In this document: positions 5,622 to 14,954 of the stretch, in pieces
How the letters are laid out: each line of letters opens with the position of its first letter
Numbering within the stretch: the stretch's first letter is position 1
Translations under genes and position numbers: made by a program
Source: Thermoleophilia bacterium
GTDB lineage: Bacteria; Actinomycetota; Thermoleophilia; BMS3ABIN01
NCBI GenBank assembly: GCA_014874175.1
Contig: JACWAD010000010.1
Location: 1-40,796, forward strand
Direction: 5' to 3'
Length of the DNA: 40,796 nt
The notes under the pieces: generated by a model
Told to the model about the DNA's origin: nothing
The model's database searches: none
What the model saw: only the letters and a program-made list of their open reading frames with translations

Positions 5622-7049
5622 ATGTCGACACCATCCACCTCGCTTCCAGGCAGCCCGATGTCATCGCGGCTGCTTGCAGATGTGGGAAGATTCATCGAAA
5701 AGAACGGGCTCATCCACGCCGGCGACCGGGTGCTTTGCATGGTCTCCGGGGGCGCCGATTCAGTCCTGATGCTGCGCCTGCTTGCGCGCCTCGCCTGCCC
5801 GGATGAAACCGCCTTTGCGGGAACATTCTCACTTGGCGTCTGTCATGTCAATTACGGCCGCCGGGGAGAAGCCAGCAACCAGGACGAGTCCTTTGTCCGC
5901 CGCCTGGCGGATCAGGCTGGCGTCCGGGTGCACGCTGTCAGGGCTCCCGATCACCCCGGCGCCAATTTCCAGGCATGGGCGCGGGATTACCGCTACCTGG
6001 CGGCTGAGAATCTCTGCCATTGGCAAGGCTACAGCCGTATTGCCGTTGGCCACAACCAGGATGACCGTATCGAGACGTTCATTTACCGCTTGATCACATA
6101 CTCGGGCCGCCGCTCGCTTTTGGTGATGCCTCCGCGCCGCGGCCGCGTCGTCAGGCCGCTTCTATCCCTGGAATCAGACCAAATCAGGGATTATTGCCGC
6201 CGGGAAGGAATTTCTTTCCGGCATGACAGCTCCAACCTGTCAATGGAATATGCGCGCAACCGCATCCGCGGGCAGGTCATCCCTCGCCTGGAAGAGATTC
6301 GCCCCGATTTCCGCTCTCATATCCTGGAAACGCTGTCCCAGCTTAAAGATGAAGAGGAAGTGCTCGCCAAGGCCATTAACGCTGCCTGGAATGAGGTAGT
6401 CATAAAAGAGGAAGGCCAGACCGTGCTTCTGGCAGGCTCCCTGTCAGACCTGCCTGCGGCCACGGCAAGGCTGTTGCTCAGGCGCTGGCTGGCCGAAGAC
6501 GGCGGCGGCGTACGCCTGTCGCGCCGGGTTCTTGATTCGGTTCTTGACCTGTGCCGGGACAAAAGCGGCAGCCGCGAGCTGTCTCTATCGGGGGGCCTGC
6601 GCCTGGAGCGCCGCTACGGCAGGCTTTACCGGGCGGCGGCGGCGCTCCTGTCGCCTGAGCCGGTTAGCCTTCCCGTCCCCGGCCGGGTGAAGTTTGGCGA
6701 TTTTGATATCGAGGCGGTAAAATCGCCGCAGTGGGGCGCGGCTCCCGCCAATCCTTGGCTGGCTACCGTTGATGAGGAATCACTGCCCGGGACGCTTGGA
6801 GTGCGTTCGTGGCGCCATGGCGACAGGTTCGAACCGCTGGGGCAGGGTGGCTCCAGGAGCCTCCAGGACCTGTTCGTGGACGCAAAGATTCCGCGCAGCC
6901 AGAGGTACAGAGTACCGGTGGTGACAAGCGGCGAGAAAATCGTCTGGGTGGCAGGCCTGAGGCTGGCGCAGGAATTCCGCGTAACTTCCAGAAGTGAGCA
7001 ACTGCTGGGGCTGAAGGCAGCCAGGAGGACAATTGATAACTTATTTTAA
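5622..7049 (+). CDS. tilS: tRNA(Ile)-lysidine synthase
   Basis: An essential enzyme that uses ATP and lysine to convert C34 of the CAU-anticodon tRNA-Ile to lysidine, so that it reads AUA. About 475 residues. The PP-loop SGGADSV lies at 42-48 and the N-type ATP-pyrophosphatase core continues to about 230 (GHNQDDRIETF); a TilS substrate-binding middle domain and a C-terminal TilS-C domain (about 385-465) follow. The start is uncertain: ATG 5622 or ATG 5658. Both lack a strong ribosome site, and the frame's extension to 5442 runs through the control region and is rejected. It overlaps hpt by 17 nt, implying translational coupling. Confidence 0.93.
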   Translation: MSTPSTSLPGSPMSSRLLADVGRFIEKNGLIHAGDRVLCMVSGGADSVLMLRLLARLACPDETAFAGTFSLGVCHVNYGRRGEASNQDESFVRRLADQAGVRVHAVRAPDHPGANFQAWARDYRYLAAENLCHWQGYSRIAVGHNQDDRIETFIYRLITYSGRRSLLVMPPRRGRVVRPLLSLESDQIRDYCRREGISFRHDSSNLSMEYARNRIRGQVIPRLEEIRPDFRSHILETLSQLKDEEEVLAKAINAAWNEVVIKEEGQTVLLAGSLSDLPAATARLLLRRWLAEDGGGVRLSRRVLDSVLDLCRDKSGSRELSLSGGLRLERRYGRLYRAAAALLSPEPVSLPVPGRVKFGDFDIEAVKSPQWGAAPANPWLATVDEESLPGTLGVRSWRHGDRFEPLGQGGSRSLQDLFVDAKIPRSQRYRVPVVTSGEKIVWVAGLRLAQEFRVTSRSEQLLGLKAARRTIDNLF

Positions 7050-7575
7050 CGAGGTTCTTTTTCGCGAAGAAGAGATTCAGGCGCGGGTAACGGAGATAGC
7101 CAGGCAGGTAAACGCCGATTACGAAGGCATGCAGCCACTTTTAGTCTGCATTCTTAAAGGGGCGGTCTTTTTCATGGCCGATCTGGCCCGCCAGATCGAG
7201 ATTCCCTGCGAGATGGATTTCATGGCCGTTTCCAGCTACGGCTCGGCCTCTGACTCTTCCGGAGTGGTGCGCATCCTGAAGGATCTGGATGCAGACATTA
7301 CCGGCCGCAACGTGATCATTGTGGAAGATATTATTGATTCAGGTTTGACTTTAAGTTATTTAAGGAAAAATCTGAGCGCGCGCAATCCCGCCTCGGTGGA
7401 AGTGGCGGCGCTGCTGACCAAGCCCGGCCGCCGCCAGGTTGATATAAATTGCAAGTATATAGGATTTGAGGTGGCCGACCGGTTCGTGGTCGGGTACGGG
7501 CTCGATTTCAACGAAAACTACCGCAATCTCAGGTTTATTGCCGTTCTGCCCGAGGAAGAGCTAAATCAGACCTAA
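7033..7575 (+). CDS. hpt: Hypoxanthine phosphoribosyltransferase
   Basis: A purine-salvage enzyme of 180 residues: hypoxanthine or guanine plus PRPP gives IMP or GMP and pyrophosphate. The PRPP-binding signature VEDIIDSGLT is at 97-106 and the pyrophosphate-binding loop region LKGAVFFMADL at 41-51. The start is TTG at 7033, with AGGAGG 4 nt upstream, inside the last codons of tilS. The tilS-hpt-ftsH order is conserved in Actinobacteria and Firmicutes. Full length. Confidence 0.94.
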   Translation: MITYFNEVLFREEEIQARVTEIARQVNADYEGMQPLLVCILKGAVFFMADLARQIEIPCEMDFMAVSSYGSASDSSGVVRILKDLDADITGRNVIIVEDIIDSGLTLSYLRKNLSARNPASVEVAALLTKPGRRQVDINCKYIGFEVADRFVVGYGLDFNENYRNLRFIAVLPEEELNQT

Positions 7576-7734
7576 GGCGCGGCGGTGGACGCTCTCTTGT
7601 CGAATCAGGCAAACTGCCGATTAGCAGCCTGATATGAGATAATGTAAAGGTCCTGAGGGTGGCGCATGGCGCCGCCCGGGATGAATATATTGTATGGGCG
7701 GCCCGGGTCGCCCGAAAGAAAGGTTTGAATTAAT

Positions 7735-9795
7735 TTGTCAAAGTTTTTAAGAAGCGCGGCTTTCCCGATTCTGATTGTCGTTTTGCTGGCGTTCTTCATC
7801 ATGCAGATCGTCAACAACCGGGGTTCCGGCAGCAACGAGATGAATTTTGGAGACTTTGTCCAGAAGGTCAAGAATCACGATGTAAAATCTGTGGATGTGA
7901 ATCAAAAGGACCATACGATGACGGTGGTCCTCAACGGCAGCGATCAGAAGATCAATGTCGGCTACTCCAATGACTATCCGCTAACACAGCTTTTCCTGGA
8001 CAATAACGTCAACGCGACCATAGAGGGGACGGGCTCGTCCATCTGGTCGTCGATCCTGATCTCGGCGCTGCCCATCTTGGTCATCGTCATCTTCTGGCTC
8101 TTTTTGATGAATCAGATGCAAGGGGGCGGCAACAAGGTAATGTCTTTTGGCAAGAGCCGCGCCCGGCGGATGAGCATCGATCAGCCCAAGGTCACTTTTA
8201 CCGACGTCGCCGGTGTTGATGAAGCGGTTGAAGAGCTCCAGGAAATCAAGGAATTTCTGGAAAATCCGCGCAAGTTCCAGAACCTGGGCGCCAAGATTCC
8301 CAAAGGCGTGCTGCTTTACGGCCCGCCGGGCACGGGCAAGACACTGCTGGCGCGGGCGGTCGCCGGCGAAGCAGGCGTTCCCTTCTTCTCCATCAGCGGC
8401 TCGGATTTTGTCGAGATGTTTGTCGGCGTGGGCGCCTCGCGCGTGCGCGACCTGTTTGAGCAGGCAAAGCAGAACACGCCCTGCATTATCTTCATTGATG
8501 AGATTGACGCGGTCGGCCGCCACCGCGGCGCCGGCCTCGGCGGCGGGCACGACGAGCGCGAGCAGACGCTGAACCAGCTGCTGGTAGAGATGGACGGCTT
8601 TGAAATGAAGGACAATGTCATCATGATTGCCGCCACCAACCGGCCCGATATTCTCGATCCGGCGCTGCTGAGACCGGGCCGTTTCGACCGCCAGATTGTC
8701 GTTGACCGGCCCGACCGCAAGGGCCGCGAGGCAATCCTCAAGGTGCACTCGCGGGGCAAGCCGCTGGGCAAAAGGATTGCCCTGGACGCACTGGCTGGGC
8801 AGACGCCCGGGTTTACGGGCGCTGACCTGGCGAACCTGGTTAACGAGGCGGCGCTTCTGGCCGCCCGCAACGGCAAGAAGACAATCGACATGGACGAGCT
8901 GGAAGAAGGCATCATGCGGGTTGTGGCCGGGCCGGAGAAGAAAAGCCGCATTTTGAGCGAGAAGGAGAGGCTCATCACCGCCTATCACGAAGTGGGCCAC
9001 GCCCTGGTGGGGCATTTTCTGCCCTACGCCGACCCTATTCACAAGGTTTCGGTGATCAGCCGCGGCCAGGCCCTGGGTTACACTATCTCCCTGCCCCAGG
9101 AGGACCGCTTCCTGGTGTCCAAGTCGGAGCTGCTGGACCGGCTGGCCAGCACCCTGGGCGGGCGCGCCGCCGAGGAGATCCAGTTTAACGAGGTCACCTC
9201 CGGCGCCGCCAACGACCTGCAGCAGGCCACCGAGATCGCCAAGCAGATGATCATGCGCTACGGCATGAGCGACAAACTGGGGCCGCGGACTTTCGGTCAT
9301 AACCACGCCCAGCCGTTCCTGGGGCGCGAGTTCAGCCAGGAGCCCGATTACAGCGAGGAGATCGCCCAGGAGATCGACGAAGAGATCCGCGCCATCATTG
9401 AAGATTCCCATATAAGGGCCAAGGACATCCTGACGTCGCATCATGAACAGCTGGATACTATCACCGGCATCCTCGTCGAGCGCGAGACGCTGGAGAAGGA
9501 AGAGTTCGAGGCGCTGCTGCATGGCAAGTCGGAGGCTGAAGTTTTCGCCAAGAAAGACGCCGAGCGCGCCGCCAAGGCCAAGCAGGAGGAACGCGAGCGC
9601 CTAGGCAGCATCAAGAAGCGGGAGAAGGAGCCGGCCGAAGGCGGCGGTATCGCCGGGCCGAAAGAGCCGCCCCTGGAGCCTTCCTACATGGAAGTCCATG
9701 GCCATGAAAATGATGGAGGCGGAGCCGCTAACGGCAACGATGACACCGGCGGCCCGGGAGCGGCCGGAGCCGATAATTTAGGATCACAAATCTAA
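7735..9795 (+). CDS. ftsH: ATP-dependent zinc metalloprotease FtsH
   Basis: A membrane-anchored AAA+ protease of 686 residues that degrades misassembled membrane proteins and unstable regulators. Two membrane helices (9-25, 106-124) flank an outer domain. The AAA domain follows, with Walker A GPPGTGKT (196-203), Walker B IIFIDE (251-256) and a second region of homology near 303-320. The protease zinc motif HEVGH is at 418-422. The tail after about 610 is charged and then Gly/Asn/Asp-rich. The start is TTG at 7735; an AAAGG lies 11 nt upstream, a long spacing. The 159-bp gap after hpt holds weak -10-like boxes only (GATAAT at 7638, TATATT at 7686). folE follows after 12 nt. Confidence 0.97.
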   Translation: MSKFLRSAAFPILIVVLLAFFIMQIVNNRGSGSNEMNFGDFVQKVKNHDVKSVDVNQKDHTMTVVLNGSDQKINVGYSNDYPLTQLFLDNNVNATIEGTGSSIWSSILISALPILVIVIFWLFLMNQMQGGGNKVMSFGKSRARRMSIDQPKVTFTDVAGVDEAVEELQEIKEFLENPRKFQNLGAKIPKGVLLYGPPGTGKTLLARAVAGEAGVPFFSISGSDFVEMFVGVGASRVRDLFEQAKQNTPCIIFIDEIDAVGRHRGAGLGGGHDEREQTLNQLLVEMDGFEMKDNVIMIAATNRPDILDPALLRPGRFDRQIVVDRPDRKGREAILKVHSRGKPLGKRIALDALAGQTPGFTGADLANLVNEAALLAARNGKKTIDMDELEEGIMRVVAGPEKKSRILSEKERLITAYHEVGHALVGHFLPYADPIHKVSVISRGQALGYTISLPQEDRFLVSKSELLDRLASTLGGRAAEEIQFNEVTSGAANDLQQATEIAKQMIMRYGMSDKLGPRTFGHNHAQPFLGREFSQEPDYSEEIAQEIDEEIRAIIEDSHIRAKDILTSHHEQLDTITGILVERETLEKEEFEALLHGKSEAEVFAKKDAERAAKAKQEERERLGSIKKREKEPAEGGGIAGPKEPPLEPSYMEVHGHENDGGGAANGNDDTGGPGAAGADNLGSQI

Positions 9796-9807
9796 CTTCC
9801 GCGAGGC

Positions 9808-10377
9808 ATGGACCGGGACAAGATCAATGAGGGCGTCCGCTTAATACTGGAAGGCATCGGCGAGGACTCCGGCCGCGAGGGGCTCAGGGAGACTCCCCGC
9901 CGCGTCGCCGAGATGTACGCCGATGTCTTTGCCGGCCTCAAGGCCGGAGACCCCGCCGCCATTATTACCACCATGCCGGCAGACAGGCACCAGGAGATGG
10001 TGCTGCTTAAGGGCATCAATTTCTTTTCCATGTGTGAGCATCACCTGCTGCCGTTCTTCGGCCAGGCGCACCTGGCCTACATCCCCAGCAAAGGTGGCAA
10101 GATCACGGGGCTCTCCAAGCTGACGAAGCTTGTCCAGGTGGTAGCCGGGAGGCCGCAACTGCAGGAGCGGATGACCTCGACTATCGCCGACGCCATGGAG
10201 CAGGCTCTTGACCCCCGTGGCGCGCTTGTGCTGGTGGAGGCGGATCACCTCTGCATGGCCATGCGCGGCATCCGCGTGCCGGCCAAGACAGTGACCTCCG
10301 CCGTGCGCGGCATCTTCCGCACCAACGCCGCTACCCGCGCTGAGGCGCTGGGGCTGATCAACGCAGGTAAAACATAA
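9808..10377 (+). CDS. folE: GTP cyclohydrolase I
   Basis: First step of folate synthesis: GTP to 7,8-dihydroneopterin triphosphate. 189 residues, the usual length for the bacterial enzyme. Zinc ligands are visible as Cys76 and His79 in MCEHHLLPF and Cys149 in HLCMAMRG. The substrate loop ([20 protein letters not shown]) is intact. It lies 12 nt after ftsH and leads the folE-folP-folB-folK run, so it probably shares the ftsH transcript. Confidence 0.97.
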   Translation: MDRDKINEGVRLILEGIGEDSGREGLRETPRRVAEMYADVFAGLKAGDPAAIITTMPADRHQEMVLLKGINFFSMCEHHLLPFFGQAHLAYIPSKGGKITGLSKLTKLVQVVAGRPQLQERMTSTIADAMEQALDPRGALVLVEADHLCMAMRGIRVPAKTVTSAVRGIFRTNAATRAEALGLINAGKT

Positions 10378-10412
10378 CCGGCACCTTATGGCGTTGGGCG
10401 GTTAACCGATTC

Positions 10413-11279
10413 TTGAACCAGATATCTTTGCCAAAAAATTTTTCCGGCCGGCCCTGGCTTATCATGGGCATCCTCAACGTGACGCCCGACTCGTTTCATG
10501 ACGGCGGCCGCTTTGACTCGCTTGACGCCGCCACCGGGTGGGCGGGCGCCATGGCAAGAGCGGGCGCGGCCATCATTGACATTGGCGGCGAATCAACCCG
10601 GCCTGGGTCGGAGCCGGTAGCGGTTGATGAAGAGATGAGGCGTGTTATTCCGGTGATAGAGGCGCTTACTGCCGTCCTCAACGTGCCGGTCTCGATCGAC
10701 ACGGGCAAGGCCGAGGTGGCCCGCCGGGCGCTTAGGGCGGGCGCCGCCATTATAAATGACGTTACCGCCCTCCGGGGCGACCCACAGATGGCGGAAACGG
10801 CGGCAGAAGCAGGCTGCCCGGTCTGCATGATGCACATGCTGGGGGAGCCGCGCACCATGCAGGAGAACCCGTATTACGAAGACGTTGTCGGCGACATCAA
10901 AGAATTCTTCCGCCGGCGCATCGAGTTTGCCGTGTCCCGGGGTATTAAGGCGGAGAATATCATCCTTGACCCCGGCATTGGCTTTGGAAAGACGGTACAG
11001 CACAATCTTGCCATCCTTAGCCGTCTGGACGAGTTCTCGTCCCTGGGCCGGCCGCTCATGGTCGGCGCCTCCCGCAAGCGTTTCATCGGGACAATCGCCG
11101 GCGAGGAAGATACTGGCCGCCGGCTCCCAGGTACAATAAGCGCCAATGTTCTTGCCTTTGCAAACGGCGCCAGCATTTTCAGGGTGCACGATGTGGCCGA
11201 GAATTTCCAGGCGCTCAAGGTGGCGGAGGCGATACTACTGAAATCAGGACGGAGCGGCCAGGGCCCTGCAGGCGCATGA
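10413..11279 (+). CDS. folP: Dihydropteroate synthase
   Basis: Condenses 6-hydroxymethyl-dihydropterin pyrophosphate with p-aminobenzoate. A TIM-barrel of about 288 residues with the two family signatures MGILNVTPDSFHDGG (18-32) and DIGGESTRPGSEPV (56-69), plus the pterin site DPGIGFGKT and SRKRFIG. The start is taken as TTG at 10413; no clear ribosome site is seen, and a TTG five codons later is possible. It overlaps folB by 4 nt. Confidence 0.96.
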   Translation: MNQISLPKNFSGRPWLIMGILNVTPDSFHDGGRFDSLDAATGWAGAMARAGAAIIDIGGESTRPGSEPVAVDEEMRRVIPVIEALTAVLNVPVSIDTGKAEVARRALRAGAAIINDVTALRGDPQMAETAAEAGCPVCMMHMLGEPRTMQENPYYEDVVGDIKEFFRRRIEFAVSRGIKAENIILDPGIGFGKTVQHNLAILSRLDEFSSLGRPLMVGASRKRFIGTIAGEEDTGRRLPGTISANVLAFANGASIFRVHDVAENFQALKVAEAILLKSGRSGQGPAGA

Positions 11280-11659
11280 GCGAAAGAAAAGAACATCCGC
11301 TCAGGATCACCATCAAGGGGCTTGAAGTTTTTGCCCATCACGGCCTGCTGCCCGAGGAGAAAGAGACGGGCCAGCAGTTTCTGTTCGACATCGGCCTCTC
11401 GCTCAAACACAGCGCCGCGCCGCATACTGATGACGTAGCCGACACGGCAGATTACTCAGCCGTCTGCGACTGCGTCGCCGGGGTCGCGGTGTCGAAGCCA
11501 TACAATCTGCTGGAAAAGCTGGCTGTTGTCACCGCCGATGAGATACTTTCCCGCTTTCCCAATGTTGACCGCGTCAAGGTTCGTGTTGCCAAGGTTTCGC
11601 CGCCGCTTAAGCACACCGTTTCGCAGGTGGCGGTAATGATCAAGCGGACGCGCGGCTGA
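11276..11659 (+). CDS. folB: Dihydroneopterin aldolase
   Basis: Converts 7,8-dihydroneopterin to 6-hydroxymethyl-dihydropterin plus glycolaldehyde. A 127-residue single-domain FolB fold beginning RITIKGLEVFAHHGLLPEEK, with the conserved active-site YSAVCD and the VRVAKVSPPLKH stretch near the C-terminus. It starts at an ATGA overlap with folP and ends at a TGATG overlap with folK, so the three are translationally coupled. Confidence 0.95.
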   Translation: MSERKEHPLRITIKGLEVFAHHGLLPEEKETGQQFLFDIGLSLKHSAAPHTDDVADTADYSAVCDCVAGVAVSKPYNLLEKLAVVTADEILSRFPNVDRVKVRVAKVSPPLKHTVSQVAVMIKRTRG

Positions 11660-12171
11660 TGGCTGCCGCTTATGTCTCCATGGGATGCAACCTGGGCAAT
11701 TGCCGCGCCTACCTGGGACAGGCGCTGGACCTGCTCGACGCTCATCCTTTGATAAGAGTCAAGAAAATTTCCTCTCTTTACCTGACCGAGCCGGTGGGCG
11801 GGCTCAGGCAGCCGGATTTCTTAAACATGGTTGCCGGGATTGAAACTGACCTCTCGCCCGAACCGCTGCTGGAGGTCTGCCGTCTGGTGGAGGAGCAGCT
11901 GGGCGGCCGCGACCGCGGCGCTCCCCACGGCCCCCGCACCATCGACCTTGACATCCTTTTATACGAGCAAGTAGAAATAGCGGATAAGGATTTGACGCTC
12001 CCGCACCCGCGCATGCTTGAGCGGGCGTTTGTGATGGCGCCGCTGATGGAGATAGCGCCCCACGCCCGGCTGCCCGGCGGCCGCACGGTGGCGGAAGCAG
12101 CCACTTCTCTTGCCGACCGGCACCGGGTCGAGAAGCTGGGCGCGCTCGATTTGGATGGAGGCGGTTGCTGA
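11659..12171 (+). CDS. folK: 6-hydroxymethyl-7,8-dihydropterin pyrophosphokinase
   Basis: Transfers pyrophosphate from ATP to hydroxymethyl-dihydropterin, making the FolP substrate. 170 residues. The N-terminal SMGCNLGNC corresponds to the usual SLGSNLG, and the signature PHGPRTIDLDILLY matches HPPK. It is the last of the folate cluster. The 114 nt before nadA hold no terminator of note, only the heptamer repeat. Confidence 0.95.
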   Translation: MAAAYVSMGCNLGNCRAYLGQALDLLDAHPLIRVKKISSLYLTEPVGGLRQPDFLNMVAGIETDLSPEPLLEVCRLVEEQLGGRDRGAPHGPRTIDLDILLYEQVEIADKDLTLPHPRMLERAFVMAPLMEIAPHARLPGGRTVAEAATSLADRHRVEKLGALDLDGGGC

Positions 12172-12250
12172 ACGGTTCTTCGCCGCCCTCGGCTCCCCAG
12201 AATGACAGCTCGCATGGAGCCTGAGCTAATAACGATCAGTTATTCTTGAG

Positions 12251-12278
12251 AGAAACTGGAAACTGGGAACTGGAAACC
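12251..12278. repeat. Heptamer repeat before nadA
   Basis: Four tandem near-copies of AACTGGA (AGAAACTGGAAACTGGGAAC and onward) end 8 nt before the nadA ATG and take the place of a recognisable ribosome site. Confidence 0.65.
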
Positions 12279-12285
12279 TGTTTAA

Positions 12286-13200
12286 ATGGTTGATTACCGC
12301 CCATTACAGGGAGAGCTCCGTGCGCTGGCTCTGGCGAAGAACGCGATCATCATCGCCCATAATTACCAGCGCCCCGAGGTACAGGACGCGGCCGATTTTA
12401 CCGGCGACTCGCTGGAGTTGTCGCGCACAGCCGCCGCCACCGATGCCGGCATCATCCTCTTTTGCGGCGTCCATTTCATGGCGGAGACGGCCCATATTCT
12501 CTCCCCGGACAAGAAGGTGCTGATTGCCGAGATCCGCGCCGGCTGCCCCATGGCCGACATGATCAGCGCCGATGACATGCGCCGGCTCAAGGAGGAGCAC
12601 CCGGGAGCGCTGGTAGTCGCCTATGTAAACACCTCCGCTGCGGTAAAGGCTGAGACCGATATCTGCTGCACCAGCGCCAACGCCGCCAAGGTGGTGGCAA
12701 ACATCCCTGCCGGCAGGGAGATCATTTTTATTCCGGACCGCAACCTGGCTCTTTACGTGGAGAAGCAGACAGGCCGGAAACTGATCAAGTGGGAAGGGTT
12801 CTGCCCTACGCACGAGTACATCACCGCCGCCGACATCGCCAGGGCCAGGCAGGAGCATCCTGATGCGGTGGTAATCGCCCATCCCGAGTGCCTGCCCGGT
12901 GTGCAGGAAATGGCCGACTCGCTCCAGAGCACCTCGGGGATGATCCGCTTTGCCAAAAGCTCGCCTGCGCACGAGTTTATCATCGCCACCGAACTGGGCC
13001 TCAATCACCGGCTGGCGAAAGAGAATCCGGACAAGAAATTTTACTCTCCCACCAGGAAGGCCATTTGCCCCAACATGAAAATGACCACCTTGCCAAAGGC
13101 AGTCCAGACGCTCAAAGAGGAGCGCTACGAGATCCGCCTTCCGGAAGAGATCCGCCGGAAAGCCCTGGCGGCCGTTGAAGCAATGGTCCGCTACTCTTGA
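12286..13200 (+). CDS. nadA: Quinolinate synthase A
   Basis: A 4Fe-4S enzyme that condenses iminoaspartate with dihydroxyacetone phosphate to quinolinate. 304 residues. The conserved first block reads AIIIAHNYQRPEVQDAADF. Cysteines for the cluster are seen in the blocks VNTSAAVKAETDICCTSANA, HPECLPG and AICPNMKM. The protein is the standard bacterial length. The ATG at 12286 is preceded by the heptamer repeat rather than a Shine-Dalgarno. nadB begins 137 nt downstream behind a separate promoter-like palindrome. Confidence 0.96.
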   Translation: MVDYRPLQGELRALALAKNAIIIAHNYQRPEVQDAADFTGDSLELSRTAAATDAGIILFCGVHFMAETAHILSPDKKVLIAEIRAGCPMADMISADDMRRLKEEHPGALVVAYVNTSAAVKAETDICCTSANAAKVVANIPAGREIIFIPDRNLALYVEKQTGRKLIKWEGFCPTHEYITAADIARARQEHPDAVVIAHPECLPGVQEMADSLQSTSGMIRFAKSSPAHEFIIATELGLNHRLAKENPDKKFYSPTRKAICPNMKMTTLPKAVQTLKEERYEIRLPEEIRRKALAAVEAMVRYS

Positions 13201-13227
13201 GTTCAAAGTTCAAAGTAGTTCAAAGTT
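13201..13227. repeat. GTTCAAA tandem repeat after nadA
   Basis: Starts immediately after the nadA TGA: GTTCAAA GTTCAAA GTA GTTCAAA GTT. Period 7 with one 3-nt insertion. This is the complement-type variant of the heptamers found elsewhere at gene borders. Confidence 0.7.
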
Positions 13228-13289
13228 GACTACGGCCAGATCTCGGCAAGCCCCTCTTATCATTACGACGCAATAGCTTCACAGCCGGA

Positions 13290-13308
13290 GCGGGGATATA
13301 ATCCCCGC
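13290..13308 (+). promoter_or_regulatory. Palindrome-embedded -10 box before nadB
   Basis: GCGGGGATATAATCCCCGC has 8-bp perfect arms (GCGGGGAT / ATCCCCGC) around ATA; TATAAT occupies 13297-13302. The nadB ATG is 30 nt downstream, a good distance for a promoter. The -35 is poorly conserved. A repressor site overlapping the -10 is a natural inference. Confidence 0.5.
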
Positions 13309-13337
13309 ATGACATTAGCTCCCAGACTCATCAGATC

Positions 13338-14954
13338 ATGACCCGGCCGTATTTGCTGGCCGCCACCGATAGCGAGCCGGTCAAGCGTTTTTACGATGTC
13401 GTGGTCATTGGCAGCGGCATCGCTGGCCTGACCGCGGCGGTGGGCGCCGCCCGCAAGTGGAAGGTGGCGCTGATCAGCAAGAGCGTGCTCCGGGACACGA
13501 CCACCTTCCTGGCCCAGGGAGGCATAGCCGCCGCCCTCAGCGACAAGGATTCGCCCGACCTGCATTTCCAGGATACAATCCGCGCCGGTGACGGCCTCTG
13601 CAAGGAGGAAGCAGTCCGGATTCTGGTAAATGAGGGGCCGGCCCGCGTGCGCGAGCTGATGGAGATCTGCCCACGTTTCGACCGCGCCGGCGGCGACCTG
13701 GTGCTGGCCAGCGAGGGCGCCCATTCCGTGCCCCGCATCGCCCACGCGGGCGGCGACGCCACCGGCTCGGAAGTGGCCAGCGCCCTGACCAAGGCTATGC
13801 AGCAAGGCAGCCGCGTCCAGGTGCTGGAGCATGAATTTGTTGTCGATCTGCTCACCAACGGCGGCCGCTGCATCGGCGCTGTGTCGCTTAATTTAAAGAC
13901 GGGGGCCTTCACGCTCAACTATGCCATGGCGACGGTGCTGGCCACCGGGGGCTGCGGCCAGGTCTATTCGTTGACCACCAACCCCGTGGTCGCCACCGGC
14001 GACGGCATGTCAATGGCCTTCCGCGCCGGCGCCGCCATCGGTGACATGGAGTTCGTCCAGTTTCATCCCACCGGCCTGTATACGGACGAGTCGCCCGTTT
14101 TCCTGATTACGGAGGCGCTCCGCGGCGAAGGCGCCTATCTGCTCAACCACGCCGGCGAGCGGTTCATGGTCGGCGTCCATCCCCAGGCGGAGCTGGGACC
14201 GCGCGACGTGGTGGTGGGGGAGATGGTGCGCCAGATGGAGAGCTCCGGGCAGGAATATCTGTTCCTGGACGCCACCCACCTCGATTGCGACACGCTCAAG
14301 GAGCGCTTCCCGACCGTTTTTGATAATCTTCTTAAACGTAACTACAATATTTGTCATGATCGGATTCCGGTGGCGCCCGTATGTCATTACATGATGGGCG
14401 GCGTGGTGTCTGACATTTGGGGAAGGACGACGCTGCCGGGCCTCTACGCCAGCGGCGAGGTCGCCAACACCGGCGTGCACGGAGCCAACCGGCTGGCCAG
14501 CAACTCGCTGCTGGAAGGGCTGGTGTTCAGCGACCGCATCGTCCGCGACCTGGACAGCTACATCGGTGGCGCCGGGGAGGAAGTGCGGCGGCTTAATATC
14601 GAGCTTCCCGGCCCCAGCCGTGAGGGCAACCGGCCCGAAGAGGTGCGTGACTTAAGGAAACGGCTGCAGAAACTGATGACCGTGAGCGTGGGCACCGTCC
14701 GCGATGAAAAGGGGCTGACCGCGGCGGTTCAGGAGCTGGGGGACTTGCTCAACTCGCTGAAGGCGCCCCGGGCCGACCTGGAAGAATATGAGCTTTACAA
14801 CCTCCTTACGGTGGCCACCCACATCGCCAAGGCCGGATTCCTGCGCCAGGAGAGCCGCGGCGCCCACCTGCGCCGGGACTACACCGCCACCGATGACATC
14901 AAATGGAGGCGTCATATCAACTTCAGGCTGAAGAACGGCGAAGAAGACGTTTAA
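13338..14954 (+). CDS. nadB: L-aspartate oxidase
   Basis: A flavoprotein that oxidises aspartate to iminoaspartate, the NadA substrate. 538 residues. The FAD dinucleotide motif GSGIAG is at 25-30, then TTFLAQGGIAAAL, the active-site region EFVQFHPTGLY and RDVV, and the succinate-dehydrogenase-like capping block HYMMGGVVSDIWGRTTLPGL. A C-terminal helical domain is present. The ATG at 13338 has no obvious ribosome site. Confidence 0.96.
   Translation: MTRPYLLAATDSEPVKRFYDVVVIGSGIAGLTAAVGAARKWKVALISKSVLRDTTTFLAQGGIAAALSDKDSPDLHFQDTIRAGDGLCKEEAVRILVNEGPARVRELMEICPRFDRAGGDLVLASEGAHSVPRIAHAGGDATGSEVASALTKAMQQGSRVQVLEHEFVVDLLTNGGRCIGAVSLNLKTGAFTLNYAMATVLATGGCGQVYSLTTNPVVATGDGMSMAFRAGAAIGDMEFVQFHPTGLYTDESPVFLITEALRGEGAYLLNHAGERFMVGVHPQAELGPRDVVVGEMVRQMESSGQEYLFLDATHLDCDTLKERFPTVFDNLLKRNYNICHDRIPVAPVCHYMMGGVVSDIWGRTTLPGLYASGEVANTGVHGANRLASNSLLEGLVFSDRIVRDLDSYIGGAGEEVRRLNIELPGPSREGNRPEEVRDLRKRLQKLMTVSVGTVRDEKGLTAAVQELGDLLNSLKAPRADLEEYELYNLLTVATHIAKAGFLRQESRGAHLRRDYTATDDIKWRRHINFRLKNGEEDV

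Noticed and set aside
7981-9522. Long minus-strand open frame (513 codons) opposite ftsH
   Set aside because: It is an antisense shadow of a strongly conserved FtsH frame; the translation is Leu/Gly/His-rich with no recognisable domain and no ribosome site.
12251-13227. Heptamer tracts considered as a CRISPR or tandem-repeat array
   Set aside because: Units are 7 nt, without spacers of uniform length and without cas genes.
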